64,000 nucleotides of DNA from Hyphomicrobium_A sp963812795 (GCA_963812795.1 CAWEWG010000012.1:62001-126000), one strand, 5' to 3'. Counted from the stretch's first letter, positions 24,440-33,384 are shown. Program-made: numbers and translations. Notes: a model not told the origin generated them from the sequence alone.

Positions 24440-26589
24440 TTGCTGGCCGTGCGGCGGGCACCCGTGTCCGCCGCTGACCGCGGGCTGGCTTGCATAGACC
24501 AGGGGCGCGTGCCGCGCGCGGCGGCCACCGTCTCGATGCGGATGCCGCCGTCCGCCTCGATATAGAGCGCGTGCGTCCCGCCCCGCCGCGCGGCAAAGAA
24601 GTCGATCACCGTCTTCGGGCCCGTGCAACCGCGCGGGCCGACGATGGGCGAGATGAGGATCGCCGCCCGTCGGCAGTCTTCGGCGAAGGCCGCCGGGTGC
24701 CGCGCCACCGCGACCGCCAGCCCCTTGATCGTCGCGCTGCAGCCGACGCCGTCGCAGCGGAACCCGGCCGCCTTGGCCGCCTCCTCGAGGCTGCGGCGGG
24801 CGCCGTCGTGCTCCAGCCAACGCTCCAGCTCGAAGGAGGCGCGGGTCGCCCCCACCGCCGACAGCTCGCCGTCGGCGCCGCGCACGGCGATGAGCCCGGC
24901 ATCGCGGCCGACGATGATATCGGGCGCCCGCAATGTCGGCGCCAGCGCCGCTCCGACGGCGATGAGCGCGATGCCGGCGAGCCGCCAGCGCGTCTGCCAC
25001 AGCATCAGCCATAGGCCGCCGGCGATCATCAGCACGAAGGCAATGCTCGGCATCGCCGGCACGCGCAGCACGGCGCCCGGCACCTCGGCGACGCGATGGG
25101 CGACCCACACCATCGCCTCGATGCCGCGCCCCATCACCCACAACGGTAGCGCTTCCAGCCCGAACGGCATGGCGACAAGCGCCACCAGCGCCGCCGGCAT
25201 GACGACGATGTTGCACACCGGCAAAGCGATGAGATTGGCGATCACCGCATACTGCTGGCTCTTGTGGAAGTGGTAGGCGGCGAACGGCGCCACCGCCGCG
25301 CTGGCGATCAGCGTCGACAGCACGATGCCGACAAAGAACAGGATAAGGCGCGAGGACGCGTGCTGCATCAGCGCCTCCCACGCCCGCCGCTGGCGCAACG
25401 CCTCGTAGACGGAAACAAGCGCCAGCACCGCGGCGAACGACATCTGAAAGCCGACGTCGAACAGGCTTTCGGGAAAGACGATGAGGATCAGCGTCGCCGC
25501 CAGGATGACGTTGCGCAGAGCCAGCGCCGGGCGGTCGAGCAGCACGGCGATGAACATGATGGAGATCATGATCGTGGAGCGGACGGTGGCAAAGGCGCCG
25601 CCGGAAATGAGCAGATAGGCGAGCGCGGCTGCCATGGCGGCGGCGGCCGCCCACTTCTTGATCGGATAGCGCAGCGCGATCGACGGGAACACGGCGAGAC
25701 CCAAACGCACGATGAAGAACACCGAGCCGGCCATGATCGCCATGTGGAAGCCGGAGATCGACAGGATGTGCAGGATGCCGCTGTCGCGGAAGGCGTCGTT
25801 GGTGGCTTCGGAGATGCCGCCGCGCTCCCCGGTGATCAGCGCCGTGGCGATGGCGCCGGTCTCGCCGGGCAGCGCCGCGGCGATGCGCGCGCCGATGGCC
25901 TGACGCAAGCGTTGCACGCCCGCCCACAGTGCCAGGTCGCGCGGCACTTCACCGGCGGCGGGGTCGATGCTCGGCGGCGACATCGCATAGCCGACGGCGC
26001 CGATGCCGGCGAACCACGCCTGCCGCCCGAAGTCGTAGTCGCCGGGCAATGCCGGCTCCGCCGGCGGCATGAGCGTCGCCCGCAGGCGCACCGCCGCGCC
26101 CGGCTGCAGACCGGCGAGCGCCCGGTTGATGGTGACACGCACGCGGGCCGGCCTCTGGCTGGCAGCGAGATCGCCCAGCGCCGTGACGCGCAGCGTCAGC
26201 CGCTGCCCGCGTGCCGGGCGTGCCTCGATCAGCTCCACGAAGCCGCGCACCTCGGCGCCGTTCATCTGCTTCGTCAATACCGGCGCGCGCACCCATTCGA
26301 CGCGCAGCTTGGCGAGCGCGAAACCGAGCGAGGCCGCGAACAGCGCGGCGATGAGCAGCGAGGGAAGCGTCGTGCGCGCGCCGCCCGCTGCGCGCCAGGC
26401 GAGCATCACCACCACAGGAACCGCCGCAACCAGCAGCGATGGCTCGGCCGGCAGCGCGAAATAGGCGGCGATGCCGGCCCCGATGCATACCGGCAGCCAG
26501 CAGAACCACCGCTCCTGCTCGGCCTCGAGACGACGCGCGAGCGGCGCCAACACGCCGCCGCCGCTCCCCATTCCGGCCGCCCCGAACAT
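24433..26589 (-). CDS. comEC: ComEC/Rec2 family DNA-uptake channel protein
   Basis: 718 residues with an N-terminal DUF4131-like part (MLAWRAAGG.., RGFVELIEARPARGQRLTLR, PGDYDFGRQAWFAGIGAVGY) and the multi-helix Competence core (ILHILSISGFHMAIMAGSVF, SLFDVGFQMSFAAVLALV). The C-terminal part retains only remnants and lacks the HxHxDH-type metallo-hydrolase motif found in longer ComEC proteins, as is usual in this order. Thought to form the inner-membrane channel for single-stranded DNA. Divergent from gltX and convergent with lexA. Confidence 0.9.
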   Translation of the reverse strand: MFGAAGMGSGGGVLAPLARRLEAEQERWFCWLPVCIGAGIAAYFALPAEPSLLVAAVPVVVMLAWRAAGGARTTLPSLLIAALFAASLGFALAKLRVEWVRAPVLTKQMNGAEVRGFVELIEARPARGQRLTLRVTALGDLAASQRPARVRVTINRALAGLQPGAAVRLRATLMPPAEPALPGDYDFGRQAWFAGIGAVGYAMSPPSIDPAAGEVPRDLALWAGVQRLRQAIGARIAAALPGETGAIATALITGERGGISEATNDAFRDSGILHILSISGFHMAIMAGSVFFIVRLGLAVFPSIALRYPIKKWAAAAAMAAALAYLLISGGAFATVRSTIMISIMFIAVLLDRPALALRNVILAATLILIVFPESLFDVGFQMSFAAVLALVSVYEALRQRRAWEALMQHASSRLILFFVGIVLSTLIASAAVAPFAAYHFHKSQQYAVIANLIALPVCNIVVMPAALVALVAMPFGLEALPLWVMGRGIEAMVWVAHRVAEVPGAVLRVPAMPSIAFVLMIAGGLWLMLWQTRWRLAGIALIAVGAALAPTLRAPDIIVGRDAGLIAVRGADGELSAVGATRASFELERWLEHDGARRSLEEAAKAAGFRCDGVGCSATIKGLAVAVARHPAAFAEDCRRAAILISPIVGPRGCTGPKTVIDFFAARRGGTHALYIEADGGIRIETVAAARGTRPWSMQASPRSAADTGARRTASNQ

Positions 26590-26677
26590 CGCTAGAAGCC
26601 CCCGGGCCCTTACCCGCCCCGCCCAGGCATGCTACATCGCCCGCTGACCTCCCGCATCCAACGGCAATCGATAAAAG

Positions 26678-28117
26678 ATGACCGACAAGACAGCCAGCGC
26701 CGGCGCGCCGGTCGTGCGCTTTGCCCCATCGCCGACGGGCTACCTGCACATCGGCGGGGCGCGCACCGCCCTGTTCAACTGGCTGTACGCCAAAGGCCGC
26801 GGCGGCAAGATGCTGCTGCGCATCGAGGATACCGACCGCGAGCGCAACAACCCGGAGGCCGTCGCCGCCATCGTCGATGGGCTCAAGTGGCTGGAGCTGA
26901 ACTGGGACGGCGATACCGTCTCGCAGTTCGCCCGCGCCCACCGCCACCGGCAGGTCGCCGAGGCATTGCTGGCCAACGGCCATGCCTACAAGTGCTGGCT
27001 GACGCCGGCCGAGCTCGATGCCATGCGCGAGAAGGCGCAAGCGGAGAAGCAGCCGCTCACCATCCGCTCGCCGTGGCGCGAGCGTGATCCCGCTGAAGCG
27101 CCGGCCGGCGTGCCGTACGTCATCCGCCTCAAGGCCCCGCGCGAGGGCGAGACCGTCGTCGAGGATCAGGTGCAGGGCCGCGTCGTGTTCCAGAACAAGG
27201 AGCTCGACGACCTCATCATCCTGCGCTCGGACGGCAACCCCACCTACAATCTCGCCGTCGTCGTCGACGATCACGATATGCAGGTGACGCATATCATCCG
27301 CGGCGTCGATCACCTGACGAATGCCGCGCGGCAGACGCAGATCTACCAGGCCATGGACTGGGACGTGCCCATCTTCGCGCACGTGCCGCTCATTCACGGG
27401 CCCGACGGCGCCAAGCTATCGAAGCGTCACGGGGCGCTCGGCATCGAGGCCTACAAGGAGATGGGCTACCTGCCGGCGGCCTTGCGCAACTACCTGGTGC
27501 GCCTTGGCTGGAGCCACGGCAACGACGAGATCATGTCGACCTCGCAGATGCTCGACTGGTTCGACACCGTCGACATCAACCGCTCCGCCGCGCGCTTCGA
27601 CTTCGCCAAGCTCGAGGACCTGAACGGCCACTACATCCGTCACGCCGACGACCAGGAGTTGCTGCTACGCGTCGAGGATCTGCTGCCCTACCTGCCGGGC
27701 GGCGCTGCCATCGTCGCCCGCCTCGACGCCAACATGCGGGCGAAGTTCCTGCTCGCCATGCCGGGGCTGAAGGAGCGAGCTAAGACGCTGATCGAGCTCG
27801 TGAACGGCGCCGACTACCTGTTCGCCGACCGGCCGCTGGCGCTCGACGACAAGGCGCAGAAGCTGCTCGACGCCGAGGGACGCCAGCGCCTTGCCGACAT
27901 GCTGCCCAAGCTCGAGGGCGCCGGTCGCTGGAAGGCCAGCGAGCTGGAGGAGATCGTGCGCGGCTACGCCGAGGCGTCCGGCGCCAAGCTGGGCAAGGTC
28001 GCCCAGCCGCTGCGTGCCGCCCTGACCGGCAAGTCGGTGTCGCCGCCGGTATTCGACGTCATGGCCGTGCTCGGCCGCGACGAAGCCCTGGCCCGCATCC
28101 GCGACCAAGCTGGCTAG
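26678..28117 (+). CDS. gltX: Glutamyl-tRNA synthetase
   Basis: Charges tRNA-Glu (and possibly tRNA-Gln, since alphaproteobacteria generally use the transamidation route). The 479-residue class I enzyme shows the HIGH-type motif in FAPSPTGYLHIGGARTALFN, the KMSKS-type motif KLSKRHG, IEDTDRERN and HIIRGVDHLTN. Normal length and intact. A C/G-run repeat begins 31 bases after the stop. Confidence 0.97.
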   Translation: MTDKTASAGAPVVRFAPSPTGYLHIGGARTALFNWLYAKGRGGKMLLRIEDTDRERNNPEAVAAIVDGLKWLELNWDGDTVSQFARAHRHRQVAEALLANGHAYKCWLTPAELDAMREKAQAEKQPLTIRSPWRERDPAEAPAGVPYVIRLKAPREGETVVEDQVQGRVVFQNKELDDLIILRSDGNPTYNLAVVVDDHDMQVTHIIRGVDHLTNAARQTQIYQAMDWDVPIFAHVPLIHGPDGAKLSKRHGALGIEAYKEMGYLPAALRNYLVRLGWSHGNDEIMSTSQMLDWFDTVDINRSAARFDFAKLEDLNGHYIRHADDQELLLRVEDLLPYLPGGAAIVARLDANMRAKFLLAMPGLKERAKTLIELVNGADYLFADRPLALDDKAQKLLDAEGRQRLADMLPKLEGAGRWKASELEEIVRGYAEASGAKLGKVAQPLRAALTGKSVSPPVFDVMAVLGRDEALARIRDQAG

Positions 28118-28148
28118 CGCCGTCGCGAGACACGGGGATTCGCGCTTT

Positions 28149-28251
28149 CTCCCTCCCCCTTGAGGGGGGAGGGTTGGGGTGGGGGTGGTGCACCACTTTC
28201 CATGTTGCGGACACCCCCCTCCCCGTCCCTCCCCCACAAGGGGGGAGGGAG
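28149..28251. repeat. G/C-run inverted repeat element, copy 2
   Basis: Bounded by CTCCCTCCCC and GGGAGGGAG like the element at 19288-19388, but inverted relative to it; the shared core is GGGGTGGGGGTGGTGCA. Immediately after gltX. Between it and gltA (28252-28475) nothing certain was seen apart from AAAGGG before the gltA ATG. Confidence 0.75.
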
Positions 28252-28475
28252 ATGCGGTAGTGCCCTGGCGGCGTCCGCTATGCTGATTGGGCCCCTATGT
28301 TGCGCTGCAAAATTAGTGTACAAGGGCGCATCGGGACAATACGAGCGGACAACCGCCGAGACGACGCCAAGCCAACGACAAACGCTTGTTAGGGGAACGT
28401 GCTTGAACCGCTCGCCGGAAGGCTTCGAGTGATCGCAACCCATGCCCGCTGCCGGGTGTCAAAGGGATCCGCGCC

Positions 28476-29795
28476 ATGAACGTCCACGAAAAACCGGCAA
28501 AGGCCGATGAGATCGCCGCCGAGCTGACGCTCGAAGGCAAATCGACGAAGATGCCGGTGCGCAGCGGCACGCTGGGCCCCGACGTCATCGACGTCGGCAA
28601 GCTCTACCGCGACACGGGTTGCTTCACCTACGACCCCGGCTTCACGTCGACCGCCAACTGCACGTCGCGCATCACCTACATCGACGGCGACGCCGGTGTG
28701 CTGCTGTATCGCGGCTACCCGATCGACCAGCTCGCCGAGCAGTCGAGCTTCCTCGAGACCTGCTACCTGCTGCTCAACGGCGAGCTGCCGACCAAACCCC
28801 AGTTCGACACCTTCAGCAGCACCATCACGCGTCACACCATGCTGCACGAGCAGATGACGCGCTTCTTCACCGGCTTCCGGCGTGACGCGCATCCGATGGC
28901 GGTGATGGTCGGCACGGTCGGCGCGCTGGCCGCGTTCTATCACGATAGCACCGACATCAACGACCAGGAGCAGCGCGCCGTCGCCAGCTATCGCATGCTG
29001 GCGAAGATGCCGACCATCGCCTCGATGGCCTACAAGTATTCCATCGGGCAGCCGTTCATCTATCCGCGCAACGACCTCGATTTCACCTCCAACTTCCTGC
29101 AGATGTGCTTCGCCATTCCGTGCGAGCCGTATGTGGCGAACCCGGTGCTGACGCGCGCGCTCGACCGCATCTTCATTCTGCACGCCGACCACGAGCAGAA
29201 CGCCTCCACCTCGACGGTGCGCCTCGCCGGCTCTTCTGGCGCCAACCCGTTTGCCTGCATCGCCGCCGGCATCGCCTGCCTGTGGGGCCCCGCGCACGGC
29301 GGCGCCAACGAGGCGGCGCTCAACATGCTGAAGGAGATCGGCACCGTCGACCGCATCCCCGAGTACATCAAGATGGCGAAGGACAAGAATTCCGGTTTCC
29401 GCCTGATGGGCTTCGGCCACCGCGTCTACAAGAACTACGATCCGCGCGCCAAGGTGATGCAGAAGACCTGCCACGAGGTGCTCGACGCGCTCGGCGTCCG
29501 CGACGAGCCGCTTCTCGCCGTCGCCATGGAGCTGGAGCGCATCGCGCTGCAGGACGACTACTTCATCGAGAAGAAGCTCTATCCCAACATCGACTTCTAC
29601 TCGGGCATCACGCTGCGCGCGCTCGGCTTCCCCGTGTCGATGTTCACGGTGTTGTTCGCCATCGCCCGCACGGTCGGCTGGATCGCCCAGTGGAAGGAAA
29701 TGATCGAGGATCCCGAGCAGCGCATCGGCCGTCCGCGCCAGCTCTACATGGGGGCAACCGAGCGCAACTTCGTGCCCATAGATCAGCGCAGCTGA
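28476..29795 (+). CDS. gltA: Citrate synthase
   Basis: Condenses oxaloacetate and acetyl-CoA at the entry to the TCA cycle. The 439-residue, Gram-negative hexameric-type enzyme contains HADHEQNASTSTVRLAGSS, the substrate-binding GFGHRVYKNYDPRA and the catalytic Asp region NIDFYSGITL. The N-terminal domain (MPVRSGTLGPDVIDV, FTYDPGFTSTANCTSRITYI) is typical of the NADH-sensitive type. A strong terminator follows. Confidence 0.97.
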   Translation: MNVHEKPAKADEIAAELTLEGKSTKMPVRSGTLGPDVIDVGKLYRDTGCFTYDPGFTSTANCTSRITYIDGDAGVLLYRGYPIDQLAEQSSFLETCYLLLNGELPTKPQFDTFSSTITRHTMLHEQMTRFFTGFRRDAHPMAVMVGTVGALAAFYHDSTDINDQEQRAVASYRMLAKMPTIASMAYKYSIGQPFIYPRNDLDFTSNFLQMCFAIPCEPYVANPVLTRALDRIFILHADHEQNASTSTVRLAGSSGANPFACIAAGIACLWGPAHGGANEAALNMLKEIGTVDRIPEYIKMAKDKNSGFRLMGFGHRVYKNYDPRAKVMQKTCHEVLDALGVRDEPLLAVAMELERIALQDDYFIEKKLYPNIDFYSGITLRALGFPVSMFTVLFAIARTVGWIAQWKEMIEDPEQRIGRPRQLYMGATERNFVPIDQRS

Positions 29796-29826
29796 TCGCC
29801 AAGTCCACTCATTAGGGCACGACCGG

Positions 29827-29857
29827 CGGCCAGCAGCTTCACGCTGCTGGCCGTTTT
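29827..29857. terminator. Bidirectional intrinsic terminator between gltA and lpxB
   Basis: A perfect 11-base stem (CGGCCAGCAGC at 29827-29837 and GCTGCTGGCCG at 29843-29853) with a five-base loop, followed by TTTT on the plus strand. It lies between the gltA stop and the convergent lpxB stop at 29857. Confidence 0.85.
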
Positions 29858-31113
29858 CACGCGTGGCGGCGACCGTGCGCTGCATAACCGAGGACGATCT
29901 CGGCAGCGGCGTCGCTCGGCGTGCCATTGTCGATCAGCATCTTGTGCGGGATGCGCGCCAGCGCCGCGAGTTGCGCACGGCGCTCGGCAGTGTCGCGCAG
30001 CAACAGCTCGACCGCGGCGGCGAGCTTGTCGGGGGTGCAGTCCTCCTGCAGCAGCTCGGGGAAAGCGTTCTCCTCGAGCACCAGGTTGGCGAGCACGACC
30101 GACGGCACGTTGAGCAGGAACCGCATGCGCGCCGACAGCGTATCGACCTTGTAGGCGACGACCATCGGCGTGCCGGCGATGGCCAGCTGCAGCGTCACCG
30201 TGCCCGAGGCCGCCAGCGCCGCGTGCGCCAGCTTGAAGGCGCGGAACTTGTCGTCCTCTCCCTCGACGAGATGCGGCTTCACCGTCCACGACTGCATCTG
30301 CCGCTCGACCAGCGCACGCACGTGCGGCACCACCGGAATGATGACTTGCGGGCGGATGCGGCGCGCGTGCAGCCGCTCCAGGGCTTCGCCGAACGGCTGC
30401 ATGAGGTGGGCGACCTCCGACGTGCGGCTGCCAGGCAGCACGACGAGAACGAGACGGCCGGGATCGAGTTGCAGGCGTTCGACCAGTGGCATCGGATCGA
30501 GATCGTCCAGCCAGTCGAGCCGCTCGATCAGCGGGTGCCCGACGTAGGTTGTCGGCGGGCCGCCGAGGCGCTGGTGCGCGGCCGGCTCGAACGGCAACAA
30601 CGCCATGACGTGATCGACGTAGGCGCGCATCTTGCGCGCCCGCCCGGGACGCCACGCCCAAACACTCGGCGACACGTAATCGATGATCGGGATGTTGGGC
30701 GCGCGCTTGCGGATGCGCTTGGCGATGGGATGCGTGAACTCGGGGGAATCGATGATGACGACGGCGTCGGGCTCGGCGGCGACCGCCGCATCGACGGTGC
30801 GGTAGACGCGCGACATGATGCGCGGCAGGCGCGCCAGGATGGACGGGATGCCCATGACCGCCACGTCGGCGAGCGGGAACTGCGAAGCCAGGCCGGCGCG
30901 CTCCATGTCCTCTCCGCCGACGCCGAGGAAGTGGATGCGCCCCTTGCATTGCGCGGTGAGCGCGTTCATCAGCTTGCCGCCCAGCGCATCGCCGGAATGC
31001 TCGCCGGCGACGAGGAAAATGCGCAGGTCGTCGCGGCCGGCGGCGGGGCCGCCCTTGCCGATGCGGCCCGTCGTCGGCGCGCGGGCGCCGGCGGCGCGAT
31101 CGGTGAGGCTCAT
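29857..31113 (-). CDS. lpxB: Lipid-A-disaccharide synthase
   Basis: Joins UDP-diacylglucosamine and lipid X to form the lipid A disaccharide at the inner membrane. The 418-residue GT-B glycosyltransferase contains FLVAGEHSGDALGGKLMNAL, YVSPSVWAWRPGRARKM, ALLPFEP, YVGHPLIERL, VLPGSRTSEV and SGTVTLQLAIAGTPMVVAY. ATG 31113 overlaps the lpxI stop as ATGA, implying translational coupling. Confidence 0.96.
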   Translation of the reverse strand: MSLTDRAAGARAPTTGRIGKGGPAAGRDDLRIFLVAGEHSGDALGGKLMNALTAQCKGRIHFLGVGGEDMERAGLASQFPLADVAVMGIPSILARLPRIMSRVYRTVDAAVAAEPDAVVIIDSPEFTHPIAKRIRKRAPNIPIIDYVSPSVWAWRPGRARKMRAYVDHVMALLPFEPAAHQRLGGPPTTYVGHPLIERLDWLDDLDPMPLVERLQLDPGRLVLVVLPGSRTSEVAHLMQPFGEALERLHARRIRPQVIIPVVPHVRALVERQMQSWTVKPHLVEGEDDKFRAFKLAHAALAASGTVTLQLAIAGTPMVVAYKVDTLSARMRFLLNVPSVVLANLVLEENAFPELLQEDCTPDKLAAAVELLLRDTAERRAQLAALARIPHKMLIDNGTPSDAAAEIVLGYAAHGRRHA

Positions 31114-32408
31114 GGCATGCCTCCCGTCGGCGCGGCGAAGAGGAACAATCCGTTGCGGTCGGCGAGCGCGATCCCGTGCGCCAGATCGCCCGGCGTCCGC
31201 CCGATAACCGCGATGCCGGCGAGGTGCGCCGCGGCGGCCGCGGATATGACCGAGGCAAGGTCGGCGGCGACCGCCTCGGAGACGACGGCGACGGCGGAGC
31301 GTCGCGCCCACCGGCGCCGGCCCCACTGGCGCAGGCTGCCGGAGCGGGCGATGAGCGAAGCGACGCCTTCGCCGCACTCGATGCACAGCACATGGCCGCG
31401 GTCGATGACGATACCGCCACTGTCGCGAAACGGCTTCAAGGCGTGCAGCAACGCCGCGCCGTGCGCCGCATCGGCGAGCTGCCGTGGTTCCGCCGCCTTG
31501 GCCCCGACCTTGACGAAGGGCGGCGCGAAAGCGAACGGCGCGGCGGAAGCAATCGCGGCGCCGCGATCGAGCACACCCTGTACGAACAGGCCGCCGGCAT
31601 CGGCGCTGCGCACCAGCTCGGCGCGATCGAGCGCGATGGCGCCCTTGGCGAGCACGGCGACGCCGCGCAACCCGGCCTCAAGCGCGCGCACGACCGTGCC
31701 CGGGCCGATGGCCGGCATGTCGACGCGCATCTCCTGGCGCGGCTTGGGGCGCTTGACCAGCACGCCGCGACGGCGACCGACGCCGCCCTCCGGCTGGCGA
31801 CGCTGCAAGGCGAGCCGCGCCAACATGGCGTCGGTGTTCTCGGCGCCTTCGATGGCCTCGATGCGCCCGTCGGTGACGACCACCGCCTGTCCGACATCGA
31901 ACGGGCCGAGCGCGCGCACGACGTCGAAGCCGCGCGCGATGTCGACCATCTCGTTCGCCTCGGCCTGCATCGCGCCGAGCGGACCATCGCCGACGAGCAG
32001 CGAGGGCAGCACGTCGATAGGCGAGACGACCTTGAAGCCCTTGCTTTCGAAGAAGCGCACGACGCCGCTCAGCACGCCATCGTCGCCCGTGGTGGCGACG
32101 ACGCGCGCTATGGCCGGCAGGTTGAGAAAGAAACCGAGGTCCGGCTTGATGGCGCCGAGATCGGGCCGGCGCACCGAGCCGACGATGACCATCTCGGTGA
32201 CCCCGGCGTTGCGCAGCGCCTGCAGCATGCCGCCGATCTGCGCCCAGCCCACCTTGGTGAGCGGGAAGTCGCTCAGATCGCGGTCGCCTTCGCCGATGAT
32301 GGAAACGATATGCACGGCTCCGCCACCCGCCTTGACGTGCTCGGCTATCTCGCGCGGCAGGCTGCCGCCGCCCGCCACGATGCCGACGACACGCGCTGTA
32401 CCCGACAT
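31110..32408 (-). CDS. lpxI: UDP-2,3-diacylglucosamine pyrophosphatase LpxI with duplicated C-terminal domain
   Basis: Hydrolyses UDP-2,3-diacylglucosamine to lipid X. Residues 5-140 form the LpxI_N domain (VVGIVAGGGSLPREIAEHV, VTEMVIVGSVRRPDL, TTGDDGVLSGVVRFFESKGF). Residues 145-279 form LpxI_C (LGPFDVGQAVVVTDGRIEAI, GVLVKRPKPRQEMRVDMPAI, AGGLFVQGV), where ordinary LpxI (about 285 residues) ends. Here the frame continues to 432 residues with a diverged second LpxI_C-like copy (LKPFRDSGGIVIDRGHVLCI, LAGIAVIGRTPGDLAHGIAL, LFLFAAP). The extension is genuine because its stop forms the ATGA overlap with lpxB. ATG 32408 directly abuts a palindromic repeat and has no separate ribosome-binding site. 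Confidence 0.9.
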   Translation of the reverse strand: MSGTARVVGIVAGGGSLPREIAEHVKAGGGAVHIVSIIGEGDRDLSDFPLTKVGWAQIGGMLQALRNAGVTEMVIVGSVRRPDLGAIKPDLGFFLNLPAIARVVATTGDDGVLSGVVRFFESKGFKVVSPIDVLPSLLVGDGPLGAMQAEANEMVDIARGFDVVRALGPFDVGQAVVVTDGRIEAIEGAENTDAMLARLALQRRQPEGGVGRRRGVLVKRPKPRQEMRVDMPAIGPGTVVRALEAGLRGVAVLAKGAIALDRAELVRSADAGGLFVQGVLDRGAAIASAAPFAFAPPFVKVGAKAAEPRQLADAAHGAALLHALKPFRDSGGIVIDRGHVLCIECGEGVASLIARSGSLRQWGRRRWARRSAVAVVSEAVAADLASVISAAAAAHLAGIAVIGRTPGDLAHGIALADRNGLFLFAAPTGGMP

Positions 32409-32485
32409 ACTAGTGTCCTCGATCGCGAAATTCGTCGTCTCATGCCGCAAGTGTCGACGAATTTCGCGATCTGAAGGACACGAGT
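32409..32485. repeat. Bulged palindromic repeat, copy 4 (lpxA-lpxI, next to lpxI start)
   Basis: CTAGTGTCCT-CGATCGCGAAATTCGTCG on the left pairs with CGACGAATTTCGCGATC-TGA-AGGACACGAG on the right; the TGA (TCA) bulges. The element ends one base before the lpxI ATG (32408 on the minus strand), giving the junction CACTAGTATG; compare CACTAGGATG at moeA. Confidence 0.85.
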
Positions 32486-32496
32486 GGACTCAAGTT

Positions 32497-32577
32497 GGCA
32501 GTGTGATTCAGATCGAGAAGTCCGCTTCTCGACCTAGCCGCAACGGATGTGGCGGGCTTCTCGATCATCACACTGCC
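32497..32577. repeat. Bulged palindromic repeat, copy 5 (lpxA-lpxI, next to lpxA stop)
   Basis: GGCAGTGTGAT-TCA-GATCGAGAAG pairs with CTTCTCGATC-ATCACACTGCC around a loop of about 38 bases, again with the TCA bulge. It ends at the lpxA stop codon (32578). With copy 4 and an 11-base spacer it fills the whole gap between the two genes. Confidence 0.85.
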
Positions 32578-33384
32578 TCAAGCCTCGGCCGCTTCTTTCG
32601 GCGTGCATAGGCTGCGCTTGCCGCCGGCGCGAATGAACTCGAGTATCTCCTGCACGATCGGCTGCCCGGCGAACTCCTGGGCGACATCGGCCGTGCGCTC
32701 CGCCAGCGTGCCTTCGGCGGCGAACAGCAGGCGGTAGGCGCGGCGCAGATCGTGGATGTCGGCGCGCGAGAAGCCCCGGCGCTGCAGGCCGACGATGTTG
32801 AGCCCCGACAGGTGCGCGCGATTGCCGAGCGCCATGCCGTAGGGAATGAGGTCGTTCTCGAGGCCCGACATGCCGCCGAGGAAGGAGTGCGCGCCGACGC
32901 GGGCGAACTGGATCACCGCGGCGCCGCCGCCGACGATGGCGAAATCGCCCACGTTGCAATGCCCCGCCAGCATGACGTTGTTGGAGAAGATGACGTTGCT
33001 GCCGACGTGGCAGTCGTGGCCGACGTGCGAGTTGGCGAGAAAGGCGCAGTGGTTGCCGATGGTCGTCGACATGCCGCCGCCCTCGGTGCCCGGGTTGAGG
33101 GTGACGCCCTCGCGGATCATGCAGTCGGCGCCGACGCTGAGCGTCGAAGGCTCGCCGTGATACTTCAGATCCTGCGGCTGATTGCCGATGGAGGCGAACG
33201 GGAAGATGCGCGTGCGTGCACCGATGGTCGTGCGCCCGGCGACGACCACGTGGCTCAGCAGCTCGACACCGTCGCCCAGCGTGACATCAGGACCGATCAC
33301 GCAATAGGGACCGATCTTTACGCCTTCGCCGAACTTGGCGCCCGCCTCGATGACCGCCGTCGGGTGGGCGCGCATCTCACCCAT
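32578..33384 (-). CDS. lpxA: Acyl-ACP--UDP-N-acetylglucosamine O-acyltransferase
   Basis: First step of lipid A synthesis. 268 residues with left-handed hexapeptide repeats (IGPYCVIGPDVTLGDGV, IGNHCAFLANSHVGHDCHVG with the catalytic His, GDFAIVGGGAAV) and a helical C-terminus. The start is either ATG 33384 (8-base overlap with fabZ) or ATG 33375 (MRAHPTAVIEAGA), and the sequence does not decide; the family aligns equally well to both. Downstream is the paired palindrome. Confidence 0.95.
   Translation of the reverse strand: MGEMRAHPTAVIEAGAKFGEGVKIGPYCVIGPDVTLGDGVELLSHVVVAGRTTIGARTRIFPFASIGNQPQDLKYHGEPSTLSVGADCMIREGVTLNPGTEGGGMSTTIGNHCAFLANSHVGHDCHVGSNVIFSNNVMLAGHCNVGDFAIVGGGAAVIQFARVGAHSFLGGMSGLENDLIPYGMALGNRAHLSGLNIVGLQRRGFSRADIHDLRRAYRLLFAAEGTLAERTADVAQEFAGQPIVQEILEFIRAGGKRSLCTPKEAAEA

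Noticed and set aside
23672..25927. A 751-codon minus-strand frame
   Set aside because: Runs across lexA antisense and out of frame through comEC; Arg-rich and without motifs.
24433..26589. Mobile origin for comEC because it lies opposite to its neighbours
   Set aside because: comEC between gltX and lexA is the normal order in related bacteria, so no transfer is implied.
29863..32610. A 915-codon open frame on the plus strand
   Set aside because: It lies opposite lpxB and lpxI, whose motifs are unmistakable; it is a GC-rich antisense shadow with Arg/His/Asp-rich, motif-free translation.
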